Shown here one piece after another: positions 1-9,303 of a stretch of 64,000 bases of DNA. A model generated the notes under the pieces. The model did no database searches. It saw only the letters and a program-made list of their open reading frames with translations, and was not told the origin of the DNA. The stretch lies in contig NZ_KQ948994.1 in assembly GCF_001514265.1 (NCBI RefSeq), positions 1-64,000 on the forward strand, in the 5' to 3' direction. Source of the DNA: Streptomyces resistomycificus. Its GTDB lineage: Bacteria > Actinomycetota > Actinomycetes > Streptomycetales > Streptomycetaceae. The translations under genes and the position numbers were made by a program. How positions within the stretch are numbered: the stretch's first letter is position 1; each line of letters starts with the position of its first letter.

Positions 1-1614
1 AGGCGACACGCCACGAACCCCGCTCCGCACGGCCTGGCACTGACCCGCCAGGGCGTGCCGACCTACGCCCCCAACCCCGACGCGGCCAAGGGCGGTTACG
101 TCCTGTTCGAGGCCGAGGGCGGCGAGCCGCAGGTGCTGCTGATCGCCACCGGTTCGGAGATCGAGCCGGCAGTGGCGGCCCGGGCGCAGCTCCAGGCCGA
201 GGGCGTCCGGACCCGGGTCGTCTCCATGCCGTCCGTGGAGTGGTTCGAGGAGCAGGACCGGGACTACCGGGACAGTGTCCTGCCGCCGGCGGTCAAGGCG
301 CGCGTCGCGGTCGAGGCCGGTATCGGTCTCACCTGGCACAAGTACGTGGGTGACGCCGGTCGCATCGTCTCCCTGGAGCACTTCGGTGCTTCGGCCGACG
401 GCAAGGTGCTCTTCCGCGAGTTCGGCTTCACCGCCGAGAACGTGGCCGCCGCCGCCCGGGACTGCCTCACCGCCGGACAGGACGTGTCTCCCGAGCCGGA
501 CGACAGGCTCGGGCGTCTCTCCGAGCAGGGCGTCGCGATCTGGCTGGATGACCTGTCCCGACGGCGGATCACGTCCGGCAACCTCGCCGAACTCGTGGCA
601 CGGCAGCGCGTCGTGGGCGTCACCACCAACCCGACGATCTTCCAGCAGGCGATCGGTGACGGTGGCGACTATGCCGACCAACTGCACGAGATGGCCCTGC
701 GCGGGGTGACGGTCGCCGAGGCGGTCCGCATGATCACCGCGGCGGACGTACGCGACGCCGCCGACATCCTGCGGCCGACGTTCGACGTCACCGGCGGCCG
801 GGACGGGTGGGTCTCCATCGAGGTCGACCCCAGGTTCGCGCACGGTACGGAAGCGACGGTCGCCGAGGCCAGGCACCTCGCCTGGTTGATCGACCGCCCC
901 AACGTGCTGATCAAGATCCCGGCCACCCGGGCGGGCATCGAGGCCATCACCGAGGTCGTCGGACTGGGCATCAGCGTCAACGTCACGCTGATCTTCTCGC
1001 TGACGCGATACCGCGAGGTCATGGACGCATACCTGACGGGTCTCGAAAGAGCGCGGGCCAACGGCCTGGACCTGTCCGGGATCCACTCGGTGGCCTCCTT
1101 CTTCGTCTCCCGTCTCGACGCCGAGATCGACAAGCGGCTCGACGCGCTCGGCACGCCCGAGGCCAAGGCCCTGCGCGGCAAGGCCGCCCTCGCCAACGCC
1201 CGCCTCGCCTATCAGGCGTACGAGGAGTTCGTCGCCGCCGGCCGCTGGTCGGCACTGGAGAACGCCGGCGCCAACAGGCAGCGTCCCCTGTGGGCTTCCA
1301 CCGGAGTGAAGAACAAGGCGTACCAGGACACGATGTACGTCACCGGGCTGGTCGCACCGGGCACTGTCAACACCATGCCCGAGGCGACGCTGGAAGCCGT
1401 CGCCGACCACGGTGAGATCACGGGCAACACCATCGCCGGCACCTACGAGCAGTCCCGCGCCGATCTCGACGCCGTCGCGGAACTGGGCATCCCGTACGCC
1501 GTTGTCGTGAACGCCCTCGAAACGGAGGGCATCCGCAGGTTCCAGGAGTCCTGGGACACCCTGCTGAGTGCCGTGCGGGGGGCCCGGCCGCGCGACGACC
1601 GCAGGCGGGCGTGA
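1..1614 (+). CDS. Transketolase-transaldolase fusion (3' part; 5' end outside window)
   Basis: The reading frame is open from the first base. The first ~160 residues match the C-terminal transketolase domain: HGLALTRQGVPTY, the LLIATGSE strand, and WHKYVGDAGRIVSLEHFGASA near the end. Without a stop the frame continues through a short linker into a complete transaldolase of about 350 residues, containing TTNPTIFQ and the Schiff-base lysine in VLIKIPAT (codon 913-915). The two enzymes act one after the other in the non-oxidative pentose phosphate pathway, moving two- and three-carbon units between sugar phosphates. In most actinobacteria tkt and tal are separate neighbouring genes, so a single bifunctional polypeptide is unusual. 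It would sit naturally beside the pentose and galactose genes downstream. The domain calls are firm; that the upstream part is a full transketolase is inferred. Confidence 0.92.
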   Translation, partial: RRHATNPAPHGLALTRQGVPTYAPNPDAAKGGYVLFEAEGGEPQVLLIATGSEIEPAVAARAQLQAEGVRTRVVSMPSVEWFEEQDRDYRDSVLPPAVKARVAVEAGIGLTWHKYVGDAGRIVSLEHFGASADGKVLFREFGFTAENVAAAARDCLTAGQDVSPEPDDRLGRLSEQGVAIWLDDLSRRRITSGNLAELVARQRVVGVTTNPTIFQQAIGDGGDYADQLHEMALRGVTVAEAVRMITAADVRDAADILRPTFDVTGGRDGWVSIEVDPRFAHGTEATVAEARHLAWLIDRPNVLIKIPATRAGIEAITEVVGLGISVNVTLIFSLTRYREVMDAYLTGLERARANGLDLSGIHSVASFFVSRLDAEIDKRLDALGTPEAKALRGKAALANARLAYQAYEEFVAAGRWSALENAGANRQRPLWASTGVKNKAYQDTMYVTGLVAPGTVNTMPEATLEAVADHGEITGNTIAGTYEQSRADLDAVAELGIPYAVVVNALETEGIRRFQESWDTLLSAVRGARPRDDRRRA

Positions 1615-1620
1615 CCGGCC

Positions 1621-1652
1621 GCCGACGGCCCCGCCCCGGTGGGGCCGTCGGC
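1621..1652. terminator. Bidirectional intrinsic terminator between convergent genes
   Basis: A perfect 12-bp inverted repeat, GCCGACGGCCCC and GGGGCCGTCGGC, encloses an 8-base loop. It lies 7 bases after the transketolase-transaldolase stop and before the end of the convergent arabinanase gene at 1691. There is no T-run, as is common in high-GC actinobacteria. Confidence 0.7.
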
Positions 1653-1690
1653 GACGAGCGCGGCGGCCGGTCCCTCCGCACAGCCAGGGC

Positions 1691-3496
1691 CTACCGGACG
1701 AGCTCCCAGTCCTGCGAGCCGTCCGTGGCCGCGTTCTGCAGGGTCAGCGGCGCCCCGTCCGAGGCACCGGTCAGGTACAGGCCGGTGTTCTTGACCGCCT
1801 GCAGTCTGTAGAACCCGTCGTCGGTCCTGACGAGGTTCCAGCTGCCGGTGGAACTGTCGTCGACCCACTGGCCGATGCGCTGGCCGGCCGTCGCGTTGCC
1901 GGTCCAGATGGCCGCCGCGCGGCCACCCGACTTGTTCAGCAGCGTCACACCGCCCTGCGGCGCGGTCACCACATGCCAGTACTGGGTGTCCGGGTTCGCC
2001 GCCGAACCGGGCTCCTCCAGGCGGACGTCGGGAACGTCTCCGTTGCCGATGTTCGCGTCGTTGGTCTTGTTCCCGGTGCCGATGACCTGGTCGGTCTTCC
2101 GGTTGACCAACTGGTGGTAGGGGCCGTCCGAGTGGCCGAGGTCCACCTCGGCGAACCTGAGCGTCGAGGTGCCCTGGTTGTTGAGGATCGCGATGCGGCC
2201 GGTGCCTTCCACGTACTGCAGGTTGCGGCTGTAGCCGGCCGACGAGGTCGTCTGGTACTCCTTCCAGACACCGTCGCCGCGTCCGCTCTCGTTGACCCAG
2301 ACGTTGCCGCTGCCGGCGGCGTTGTAGACGAGGCCCCCGCCGGGCAGCCTGATGATCACCGGACTGCCGCCGGTCGCGAGCGTGCGGGAGCCCGCGGCGA
2401 CCGGCAGCGAGGTGACGGACTCGCCGGTGGGGGAGCCTCGGTAGAACTCCAACGGGCTGTCGGCGATCCGGTATCTGGTGTTGGCTCCGCCGCCCCAGTA
2501 CTCGTAGGTGAGAAGCCACTTGCCGTCCGTCGTCCGGACGACGTTCGTCATCCCCGGCCGCCCGCCGCCGATCTCCGTCTTGCCGCCGCCCATGTCCTGG
2601 TTCAAACCCGCGAGGTCGACGACGGGAGCGCTCCACGCCGCGCTGCGACCGTCCCAGGTCTTGTGGACGAGGATCTGGCCGAGCGAGTCCTTGGCGGTGC
2701 CGTTCGCGGGATCCGGTGTCGGGACACCGGTCGCCGGATCGAAGCCGGTGTAGTCGTTCTCGTCGGAGTAGTAACAGACGAGCTTGCCCTTGTAGACCAT
2801 CAGGTACGGCTCCCACAGGGGATCCACCTGCCTGCCGGTGTTCGCGTTGGCGATGTTCTGACCGGTCGCCCCGGCGCTGCCGCCCTGCCAGCCGCCCGTC
2901 GCGACGACGTTGAGGACCTTCCACGTCGCGCCTTCGTCGGTACTGGAGTACAGCGCGATCGCCAGGTCCTTGCGGTCGCCGTCGTTGGACGGCGTCCAGT
3001 TCGGGTCGGCTGCCTTGTGCTCCTTGTAGTAGTAGTCGTCGCCCGACACGACACTCGCCAGGAGCAGCGTCCCCTGCTTCAGGTTCCCGACGTCCTGCGG
3101 CAGTGTGTAGAGGTACGGGTTCGTCCAGTTGCTCGTGTACTTGGCGTACTTGGGGTCGGTGGACAGGTACGCCGGAGCCTTGACCTCGGACAGCGACTGC
3201 CACGTCGTTCCGAGGTCGTCACTCTTGTGGACGGGGAGCGTCTGTCTGTCGGCGCTGCCCGTCGCGGACACGACCGTGGACCTCTCGAACGACGCGACCA
3301 GACGCCCGCTCGGCAGCTGCGCCGACTTCGGGTAGACCGCGCAGTTGCCCCGCCCTTTCAGACACGGTTCGCTGCCGAGCTGGTAGAGGATCCCGCCCGT
3401 CGGGTTGTACGCCTGGGCGCTGGTCATCGGGATCGCCAGCATCGCGGATGCCGCGGCGAAGGTTCCCAGCGTCTGTCCCAGCCTTCTTCTGTGCAC
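1691..3496 (-). CDS. Secreted GH93-like exo-arabinanase with C-terminal ricin-type lectin domain
   Basis: This 601-residue protein starts at a GTG preceded by AGGAGG (a further GTG 36 bases upstream lacks a site). It has a basic N-terminus, a hydrophobic stretch and an AQA cleavage site, so it should be exported. The central ~400 residues are a sialidase-like beta-propeller with Asp-box-like segments (SDDLGTTW, STDEGATW). The order of LWEPYLMVYKGKLVCYYSDE, GGRPGMTNV and LTYEYWGGG resembles family 93 exo-1,5-alpha-L-arabinanases. The last ~130 residues are a ricin-type beta-trefoil with QxW-like repeats, probably a carbohydrate-binding module. It is the last gene of the operon, 46 bases after the GH42 gene, which fits extracellular trimming of arabinan or arabinogalactan. 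The family assignment is from memory of motifs; a generic sialidase-fold enzyme is the alternative. Confidence 0.68.
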   Translation of the reverse strand: MHRRRLGQTLGTFAAASAMLAIPMTSAQAYNPTGGILYQLGSEPCLKGRGNCAVYPKSAQLPSGRLVASFERSTVVSATGSADRQTLPVHKSDDLGTTWQSLSEVKAPAYLSTDPKYAKYTSNWTNPYLYTLPQDVGNLKQGTLLLASVVSGDDYYYKEHKAADPNWTPSNDGDRKDLAIALYSSTDEGATWKVLNVVATGGWQGGSAGATGQNIANANTGRQVDPLWEPYLMVYKGKLVCYYSDENDYTGFDPATGVPTPDPANGTAKDSLGQILVHKTWDGRSAAWSAPVVDLAGLNQDMGGGKTEIGGGRPGMTNVVRTTDGKWLLTYEYWGGGANTRYRIADSPLEFYRGSPTGESVTSLPVAAGSRTLATGGSPVIIRLPGGGLVYNAAGSGNVWVNESGRGDGVWKEYQTTSSAGYSRNLQYVEGTGRIAILNNQGTSTLRFAEVDLGHSDGPYHQLVNRKTDQVIGTGNKTNDANIGNGDVPDVRLEEPGSAANPDTQYWHVVTAPQGGVTLLNKSGGRAAAIWTGNATAGQRIGQWVDDSSTGSWNLVRTDDGFYRLQAVKNTGLYLTGASDGAPLTLQNAATDGSQDWELVR

Positions 3497-3542
3497 AGCC
3501 CCTCCTCGGGGATGGACCCCGGTGATGCTCACCGGGGATGGA

Positions 3543-5681
3543 TCAGGACACGAACACGCGGACGTCCCAGGCGCCGAGCTCCAGCGCCGTGCCCGCGGGG
3601 TAGGACATGCCGTTCAGGGCGTCGGAGAGGTCCACCGGCGCGGGTACGCGCGCCGGTTCCCAGCTCCAGTTGTGGACGATGTGGACGCGGCGTCCGTCGG
3701 GGGAGGTGCCCGAGGTCGCGGTGACGGACGTCGGGAGGTCCTGCCAGGCGCCGCGGGCGGCCGGTGCCATCCAGGCGGCCAGCGCCCGGGCGAGGTCGCG
3801 GCCGGGGACGGTGCCGACACAGGTGACGCGGCCCGCGCCGTGGCGGCGGGTGGTGACGGCGGGCCAGCGGCCGAAGTGCGGGTGGTCGTAGCCGGCGAGT
3901 ACGTCGGCGTCGGTTACGGTGAGGCCGTCCACCCAGCGGGTCGCCGTCGCACCCTCGGGCAGGTCGAGCGGGCCGCCCGGCGCGGACCGCACGGGGACTT
4001 CCCGTACGAGGTTGCTGAACTCGTCGTACGCGACGCCCGCGGCCTCGGTGAGACGTCCGGGCGCCGCTTCGTGCCGGGCCCTGGCCTCGTGGTCGGCGTA
4101 ACCGGTGCGCGGGCCGAGCACCAGGTGCCCGCCCGCCTCCGCGTAGGCCGCGAGCCAGTCGAGCATGGAGTCGGCGGCCATGTACAGCGCCGGGACGACG
4201 AGGACGGGGTGGCGGCGGACGGCCTCCTCCGCCGACAGGCCCTCCCTCTCCCCGCGCGGATCGTGCAACTGGCGGGCGTGGACGATGCGTACCTGGCGTC
4301 CGGCGTCGAAGGCGCCACGGTAGAAGGGGTCGAAGAGGCGGTGGTAGGCGGTGGGGTCGGGCTCACCGTCAGGGGTCGCGAGCGGCGGGTACTTCTGCAT
4401 GAGCCACTTGCTCGGCGTCGAGTACACCATCGTGATGTCGGCGTCCGGTTCGAGCCCGGCGACGAGCGGGCCGGCCGCTTCGAACTCGGCGCCCAGCCGG
4501 GCGAGTTCGGCGTACGTGCGGCCCGGCCGACCGGTGTGCGGCAGGACGCCGCCCCAGTAGGTCTCCGCGCCGAAGTGCAGCGTGTGCCAGTGCCAGTACT
4601 CGATCATGCGGGCGCCACGTGCCACGAGCGCCCAGGCGGCCTGCCGCCACTGGCCGTCGTAGGCGGGACGGTTGTGCCACGGTTCGCCGATGGAACCGGC
4701 GTTGGTCTCCGTGACGAGGAAGGGTTGCTGGCGGGAGGAGAACATCCAGTCGGCGGTCTGGTAGAGGGACCAGACGCCGGTGGTCTTCCATTTCTGCTCG
4801 TGGTCGTCAGGTGTGGGGTCGGGGAGCAGGAGGCCGTCCTGCATGTCGTAGTAAGGATTGCCGGAGGCGATGTCGAGACCGTCGGTCAGTTCGTCGTCCT
4901 CGACCGCGGGGCGGGTGTAGGAGATGCAGGTGGTGACGAACTGCTCCGGGCCGGCGTACTCGCGGACGATGTCGGCCTGCCAGGCGATGAACTCGGTGAC
5001 CTGACGGGCCTGGAACTCCCTCCAGGCGACGTCGTACTGGGGCTGGACGTTGCCGTCCGGCGTCCACAGGTCGGCCCAGGTCGACAGGCGGTGAGACCAG
5101 TAGACCAGCCCCCACTCGCGGTTGAGGGTCTCGACGTCGCCGTACCTGGCGCGCAGGTGGTCGACGAAACGCTGGAACACGCCGTGGTTGTGGAGGAGTT
5201 CGTTGCCGGGCTCGTTATCGACCTGGAATCCGATGACCGAGGGGTGGTCGGCGTACCGGGCGACGATCTTGCGGATGATCCGTTCGGCGTGGAACCGGAA
5301 CGCGGGGTGGGTGAAGTCGACTTCCTGGCGGGCGCCCCAGCCGATGCGTTCACCGCTCCGCCGCTCGCCCGTGATCTCCGGGTACTGGCGGGCCAGCCAC
5401 GGCGGCACCGCGTACGTCGGTGTCCCGAGGACGACGGAGATGCCGCGTTCGTGGGCGCCGTCGAGGACCGGCTGCAGCCAGTCGAGGTCGAACTTCCCGT
5501 TCTCAGGCTCCCAGGTCGACCAGACCGACTCGCCGACCCGGATCACGGTGAAGTTCGCTTCGGCCATCAGGTCGAGGTCGGTCTTCAGCCGTTCGTCGGG
5601 CTGTGGATCCGGGTCGTAGGTGGGCGTGTACTCGTGGTAGTACGCGGCGCCGAAGAGGACGCGGGCAGGCAGAGCCGCCAT
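3543..5681 (-). CDS. GH42 beta-galactosidase
   Basis: This 712-residue cytoplasmic enzyme has no signal peptide. The ATG at 5681 is preceded by GGAGG at 8 bases. It hydrolyses terminal beta-D-galactosides. The N-terminal TIM barrel contains LFGAAYYHEYTP, the acid/base glutamate in FQVDNEPGN (about E157) and the nucleophile in LVTETNAGS (about E325). A middle glutamine-amidotransferase-like trimerisation domain and a short C-terminal beta domain follow, as is usual for GH42 proteins of ~650-700 residues. It lies 44 bases behind the MalG-type permease and in front of the arabinanase. The operon probably imports a galactose-containing oligosaccharide, which this enzyme cleaves in the cytoplasm. 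Confidence 0.92.
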   Translation of the reverse strand: MAALPARVLFGAAYYHEYTPTYDPDPQPDERLKTDLDLMAEANFTVIRVGESVWSTWEPENGKFDLDWLQPVLDGAHERGISVVLGTPTYAVPPWLARQYPEITGERRSGERIGWGARQEVDFTHPAFRFHAERIIRKIVARYADHPSVIGFQVDNEPGNELLHNHGVFQRFVDHLRARYGDVETLNREWGLVYWSHRLSTWADLWTPDGNVQPQYDVAWREFQARQVTEFIAWQADIVREYAGPEQFVTTCISYTRPAVEDDELTDGLDIASGNPYYDMQDGLLLPDPTPDDHEQKWKTTGVWSLYQTADWMFSSRQQPFLVTETNAGSIGEPWHNRPAYDGQWRQAAWALVARGARMIEYWHWHTLHFGAETYWGGVLPHTGRPGRTYAELARLGAEFEAAGPLVAGLEPDADITMVYSTPSKWLMQKYPPLATPDGEPDPTAYHRLFDPFYRGAFDAGRQVRIVHARQLHDPRGEREGLSAEEAVRRHPVLVVPALYMAADSMLDWLAAYAEAGGHLVLGPRTGYADHEARARHEAAPGRLTEAAGVAYDEFSNLVREVPVRSAPGGPLDLPEGATATRWVDGLTVTDADVLAGYDHPHFGRWPAVTTRRHGAGRVTCVGTVPGRDLARALAAWMAPAARGAWQDLPTSVTATSGTSPDGRRVHIVHNWSWEPARVPAPVDLSDALNGMSYPAGTALELGAWDVRVFVS

Positions 5682-5725
5682 GAAAGGAACCTCCGGAGAA
5701 GGGGGAGTGAAGAGGGCTGTGTGCC

Positions 5726-6664
5726 CTACTGCTTGACGCCGCCTGCGGCCAGGCCGCTCTGCCAGTACCGCTGGAGCAGGAGGAAGGCGGCGACGAGGGG
5801 CAGGATCGAGATCAGGGAACCGGTCACGACGAGCGCGAGCATGTCGCTGCTGGTCCCGGCCCCGCCGTTCTGGGCCTGCGCGGCCCAGGAGGAGAGCCCG
5901 ACCGTGATCGGGTACAGCTCCGGGTCGTTGAGCATGATCAGCGGCAGGAAGTAGTTGTTCCAGGTCGCCACGAGGGTGAACAGCAGGACGGTCACCAGGC
6001 CCGGCGCCAGCAGTCGCAGGGCGATCGTGAAGAAGATCCGGGCTTCTCCGGCGCCGTCGATGCGGGCCGCCTCCAGGATGCTGTCGGGGACGGCGTCCTG
6101 CGCGTAGACGCGCATGAGGTAGAGACCGAACGGGTTGACCAGGGAGGGCAGGATGATCGCCCAGGGGGTGTTGACGAGGCCCGCCTCGGCGAAGAGCAGG
6201 TAGGTCGGGATCGCCAGGGCGGTGGTCGGGACCATGACGGCGCCGAGGACGAGGTTGAAGGCGGCCCGGTCGCCGCGGAAGCGGAACTTGGCGAAGCCGT
6301 ACCCGGCCGCGGCCGCGAGCAGGGCCGCACCGATGGCGCTCACGACGGCGTACATCACCGTGTTGAGCAGCCAGTGCACGAAGACCCCGTCGTCCTGGGC
6401 GAACGTCTCCTTGACGTTCGTCAGCAGCTGCGGGGCGTGCGAGAACCACAGGCCGAAGCTGTTGAACAGGTCCTGGGTGCTCTTGGTCGAGGCGATCAGC
6501 AGCCAGAACAGGGGGAGGAGGAAGTAGGCGAGGGCGGCCAGCATGGCGATGGTCAGCGGGGTGCTGCGGCGCCGGGAGGACGGCGTGCGCCGGCGGAGGG
6601 TCGCGGGCCTGCGCTCCTTCGGCGAGGTGCTCGTGGCCGCCGGGGGAGGGGCGGTGGTCGTCAC
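5726..6664 (-). CDS. Carbohydrate ABC transporter permease, MalG type (CUT1)
   Basis: This 312-residue protein has six predicted membrane segments and a basic, proline-rich N-terminus. The EAA loop (EAARIDGAGEARIFFTIAL), which docks the ATPase, is clear. It starts at a GTG behind AGGAGG and overlaps the stop of the preceding permease gene by four bases, so the two are translationally coupled. It pairs with the MalF-type permease and the lipoprotein upstream to import an oligosaccharide. No ATPase gene lies in the operon. In Streptomyces the shared ATPase MsiK typically energises such CUT1 systems; that it does so here is an inference. Confidence 0.9.
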   Translation of the reverse strand: MTTTAPPPAATSTSPKERRPATLRRRTPSSRRRSTPLTIAMLAALAYFLLPLFWLLIASTKSTQDLFNSFGLWFSHAPQLLTNVKETFAQDDGVFVHWLLNTVMYAVVSAIGAALLAAAAGYGFAKFRFRGDRAAFNLVLGAVMVPTTALAIPTYLLFAEAGLVNTPWAIILPSLVNPFGLYLMRVYAQDAVPDSILEAARIDGAGEARIFFTIALRLLAPGLVTVLLFTLVATWNNYFLPLIMLNDPELYPITVGLSSWAAQAQNGGAGTSSDMLALVVTGSLISILPLVAAFLLLQRYWQSGLAAGGVKQ

Positions 6665-7557
6665 GGGGTCCTCCTGCGGTTCGCGGTGAGCAGGATGGCG
6701 TAGGAGGCGATCACGATGACGAGGCCGAGGAGGAAGGACACCGTGGCCGCGTAGTTGACCTGCTGGCCGGTGAAGGCGAGGGAATAGGCGTAGAGGTTGG
6801 CGGTGTACGAGCTGCTGATGACGTCCGGGGCGACCTTCATCAGCAGGTTGGGTTCGTTGAACAGCTGGAAGCTGCCGATGACGGAGAACAGCAGGGTGAG
6901 CATCAACGCGGGTTTGAGCGCCGGGAGTTTCACCGACCACGCGGTCCGCCAGGCGCCGGCCCCGTCCATCGAGGCCGCCTCGTACAGCTCCTGGGGGATG
7001 GTGCGCAGGGCGGCGTACAGAATGATCATGTTGTAGCCGACGAACTCCCAGGTCACGATGTTCGCCAGACTGGCGAGCATCCAGCCCTCGCTGAGGAAGC
7101 CGGGCACCGGCAGGTCCAGCGCCCGGCTCAGCTGGGCGAAGGGGCCGAAGTCCGGACCGTACAGATAGCCCCACATGAGCGCGGCGACCACACTCGGCAC
7201 GGCGTACGGCACGAAGATGCCCAGCCGGATCACCCGGGCGAGCCGCAGCAGACCGCTGTCGAGCGCGAGCGCGAACACCAGCGCCAGCAGGAGCATCACC
7301 GGGACCTGGATCACGAAGAACAGCGCGACGCGTCCGACGCCTTGGATGAGCAGGGGGTCCTGGACGGCCTTGACGTAGTTGTCCAGTCCGACGAACGCCG
7401 TGCCGCCGACGAGGCGTTCCTGGAACAGGCTGAGGTAGGCGGCGTAGCCGAGCGGCGTGAGGAAGAGCAGGAGGAACAGCACCATGAACGGTGCGACGAA
7501 CAGCGGCCCTGCCGCACGGCGTCTCCCCTTGGCCAAGGTCGCGGTGGTGGCAGCCAT
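6661..7557 (-). CDS. Carbohydrate ABC transporter permease, MalF type (CUT1)
   Basis: The 298-residue protein has six membrane segments and the EAA motif ELYEAASMDGAGAWRTAWSV. It begins one base after the binding-protein stop codon and ends in a GTGA overlap with the next permease. It forms the inner-membrane channel with its MalG-type partner. The N-terminus (MAATTATLAKGRRR) is short, without the extra helices seen in enterobacterial MalF. Confidence 0.9.
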   Translation of the reverse strand: MAATTATLAKGRRRAAGPLFVAPFMVLFLLLFLTPLGYAAYLSLFQERLVGGTAFVGLDNYVKAVQDPLLIQGVGRVALFFVIQVPVMLLLALVFALALDSGLLRLARVIRLGIFVPYAVPSVVAALMWGYLYGPDFGPFAQLSRALDLPVPGFLSEGWMLASLANIVTWEFVGYNMIILYAALRTIPQELYEAASMDGAGAWRTAWSVKLPALKPALMLTLLFSVIGSFQLFNEPNLLMKVAPDVISSSYTANLYAYSLAFTGQQVNYAATVSFLLGLVIVIASYAILLTANRRRTP

Positions 7558-7558
7558 C

Positions 7559-8947
7559 TCAGCTCCCCTTGACGGTGAAGCCCTGGCCCTCGGCGTACGT
7601 GGTCAGCCGCGACTGCCAGGTGCCGAGCGCGCGGACGGTGTCGGTCCTGTCGGCGAGGGACTTGCCGACCGTCTCGGTCCAGTCGGTCGCCGCCTGGTCG
7701 AGGAACGGCGGCCACTGGAAGGAGGAGTTGACCGTGGTGCCGATGTCGGCGAACAGTTGGTTGACCTTCTGGCCGCCGTAGAACGACGGTGTCTGTCCGA
7801 CGAACTCGGGGTCCGTGAGCAGGGACTTGGTCGCCGGGAAGAAGAACTGCTCGGTGGCGAACATCTTCGCGCTGGCCGGGTCGGTGTTGAGGAACTTCGC
7901 GAACTCGGCTGCCGCGATGGGGTTCTTGGTCGAGCGGATGACCGCGGTGGTCGAGCCGCCCCAGTTGCCCGAGCTCGGCTTGGCCGCGTCCCACTGCGGC
8001 AGGGGGGCCGCCCGCCATTTGCCCGCGGTGGCCTTGGCGGAGCCGGAGAGGAAGACCGGGCCCCAGGCGGCGGTGATCCAGGTGGCGTACTTGCCCTTGT
8101 TGAGGGCGGTGTACCAGGCGTCGGTGAAGTCCGGCTCGACCCCGATGACCCCCTCCTTCGCGAGTCCGCCCCAGTACTCGCCGAGCTTCCTGGAGACGGC
8201 GTCGTCGACGCTGATGGTGATGTCGCTCTTGCCTGAGGTCACATAGGGCTTGGCGCCCGCCTGCCACTGCAGGCCGTGCCAGGCGGCGGGCTGGTTGGCC
8301 GCGAGGTTGGTCAGATAGACGTCGGGGTCGGCCCTGTGGAGCTTGCGGGCGGCCTCGGCGAACTCGTCCCAGGTTCCTGGCACTTCGATCCCGTGCTTGT
8401 CGAAGATGTCCTTCCGGTACAGCATGCCCATCGGGCCGGTGTCCTGGGGGATCGCCCAGACCTCGCCGTCGCCGCCGCTGACCTGACCCCAGGTCCAGTC
8501 GACGAACTGGTCCTTGAGCGCGGAGGCACCGTAGGGCCGCAGGTCCAGCAGGCTGTTGGTGATCGTGAAGGTCGGGATGGCCTGGTACTCGATCTGCACC
8601 ATGTCGGGGGCGCCGCTGCCGGCCTTGAGCGCGGTGCGCAACTTGGTGTACTGCGGCGTGCCCTGGCCGGCGTTGACGATCTTGACCTTGACGGCCGGGT
8701 ACCTCTTCTCGAAGAGCGCGACCTCCTTGGCGATGTTCGGGACCCAGGTCCAGAACGTCAGCTCGGTGGGCGTCTTCATCGCCTTGTCGATGTCGGCCTG
8801 GCTGACCGGCTTGGTGGCTGCGGAGGAAACGCCGGAGTCGCCGCCGCACGCGGTGAGGGCGGCTCCCAGTGACAGGGCGCCGGTCGCGGTGAGGAACAGT
8901 CGACGGCTCATGGGGGAGGGGACGGGCAGGGACGTGGAAGTGCGCAT
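7559..8947 (-). CDS. Sugar-binding lipoprotein of CUT1 ABC transporter (Tat-exported)
   Basis: The 462-residue solute-binding protein starts at an ATG with GGGAG upstream. It carries a twin-arginine signal (SRRLFLTATG) followed by a lipobox with the acylated cysteine (LTACGG), so it should be exported folded and anchored outside the membrane. The mature part is a family 1 extracellular solute-binding fold (ELTFWTWVPN at the start, aromatic-rich WAAW/WGGS segments later). It is the first gene of the operon that continues through both permeases, GH42 and the GH93-like enzyme. The upstream intergenic region carries a triple 19-bp repeat and lies next to a LacI gene, a likely regulator of this promoter. 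Confidence 0.9.
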   Translation of the reverse strand: MRTSTSLPVPSPMSRRLFLTATGALSLGAALTACGGDSGVSSAATKPVSQADIDKAMKTPTELTFWTWVPNIAKEVALFEKRYPAVKVKIVNAGQGTPQYTKLRTALKAGSGAPDMVQIEYQAIPTFTITNSLLDLRPYGASALKDQFVDWTWGQVSGGDGEVWAIPQDTGPMGMLYRKDIFDKHGIEVPGTWDEFAEAARKLHRADPDVYLTNLAANQPAAWHGLQWQAGAKPYVTSGKSDITISVDDAVSRKLGEYWGGLAKEGVIGVEPDFTDAWYTALNKGKYATWITAAWGPVFLSGSAKATAGKWRAAPLPQWDAAKPSSGNWGGSTTAVIRSTKNPIAAAEFAKFLNTDPASAKMFATEQFFFPATKSLLTDPEFVGQTPSFYGGQKVNQLFADIGTTVNSSFQWPPFLDQAATDWTETVGKSLADRTDTVRALGTWQSRLTTYAEGQGFTVKGS

Positions 8948-9096
8948 GGTGGACTCCCGCCGGTGGCGAAGGGAAGGGGAAGACACGCCTGGCGAGGGCG
9001 TGCGGAGGCATGGTGGGAAGGCGCGGGGGTGACGACCGAGGCTTGTAGCCGACGTGGTCGGACCATCCGGTGAAGGTGGTGCGGGCACGAGCGTGG

Positions 9097-9153
9097 GGAC
9101 GTGGATCAGGGCCCGGCACGTGGATCAGAGCCAGGGACGTGGATCACGGCCCG
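9097..9153. repeat. Three tandem 19-bp repeats in the promoter region of the GH42 operon
   Basis: Three consecutive 19-bp units start at 9097, 9116 and 9135. Each contains the invariant decamer ACGTGGATCA (9099-9108, 9118-9127, 9137-9146) followed by a GC-rich half. They sit ~150 bases upstream of the binding-protein start, in the otherwise gene-free interval 8948-9303. The exact period suggests either a regulator-binding array or slippage. No other feature is clear in this interval. Confidence 0.6.
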
Positions 9154-9303
9154 CCGCGTTCAAGGGTGTCGCGTGTTCATGGGTGTCGCTTCGCCGCCCC
9201 TACTGACGGGGGCGTACGGGAGAGCGTGGACGTGACCGGTACGGCGGCTCGTTCCGGGTCACGCAGCCGCCGTGTTCCTGCTGCCCGGACCGACAAGTGC
9301 TGT

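Noticed and set aside
3405..5954. Long plus-strand frame antisense to the GH42 gene
   Set aside because: No motifs, shadow composition, and it covers a well-supported enzyme on the other strand.
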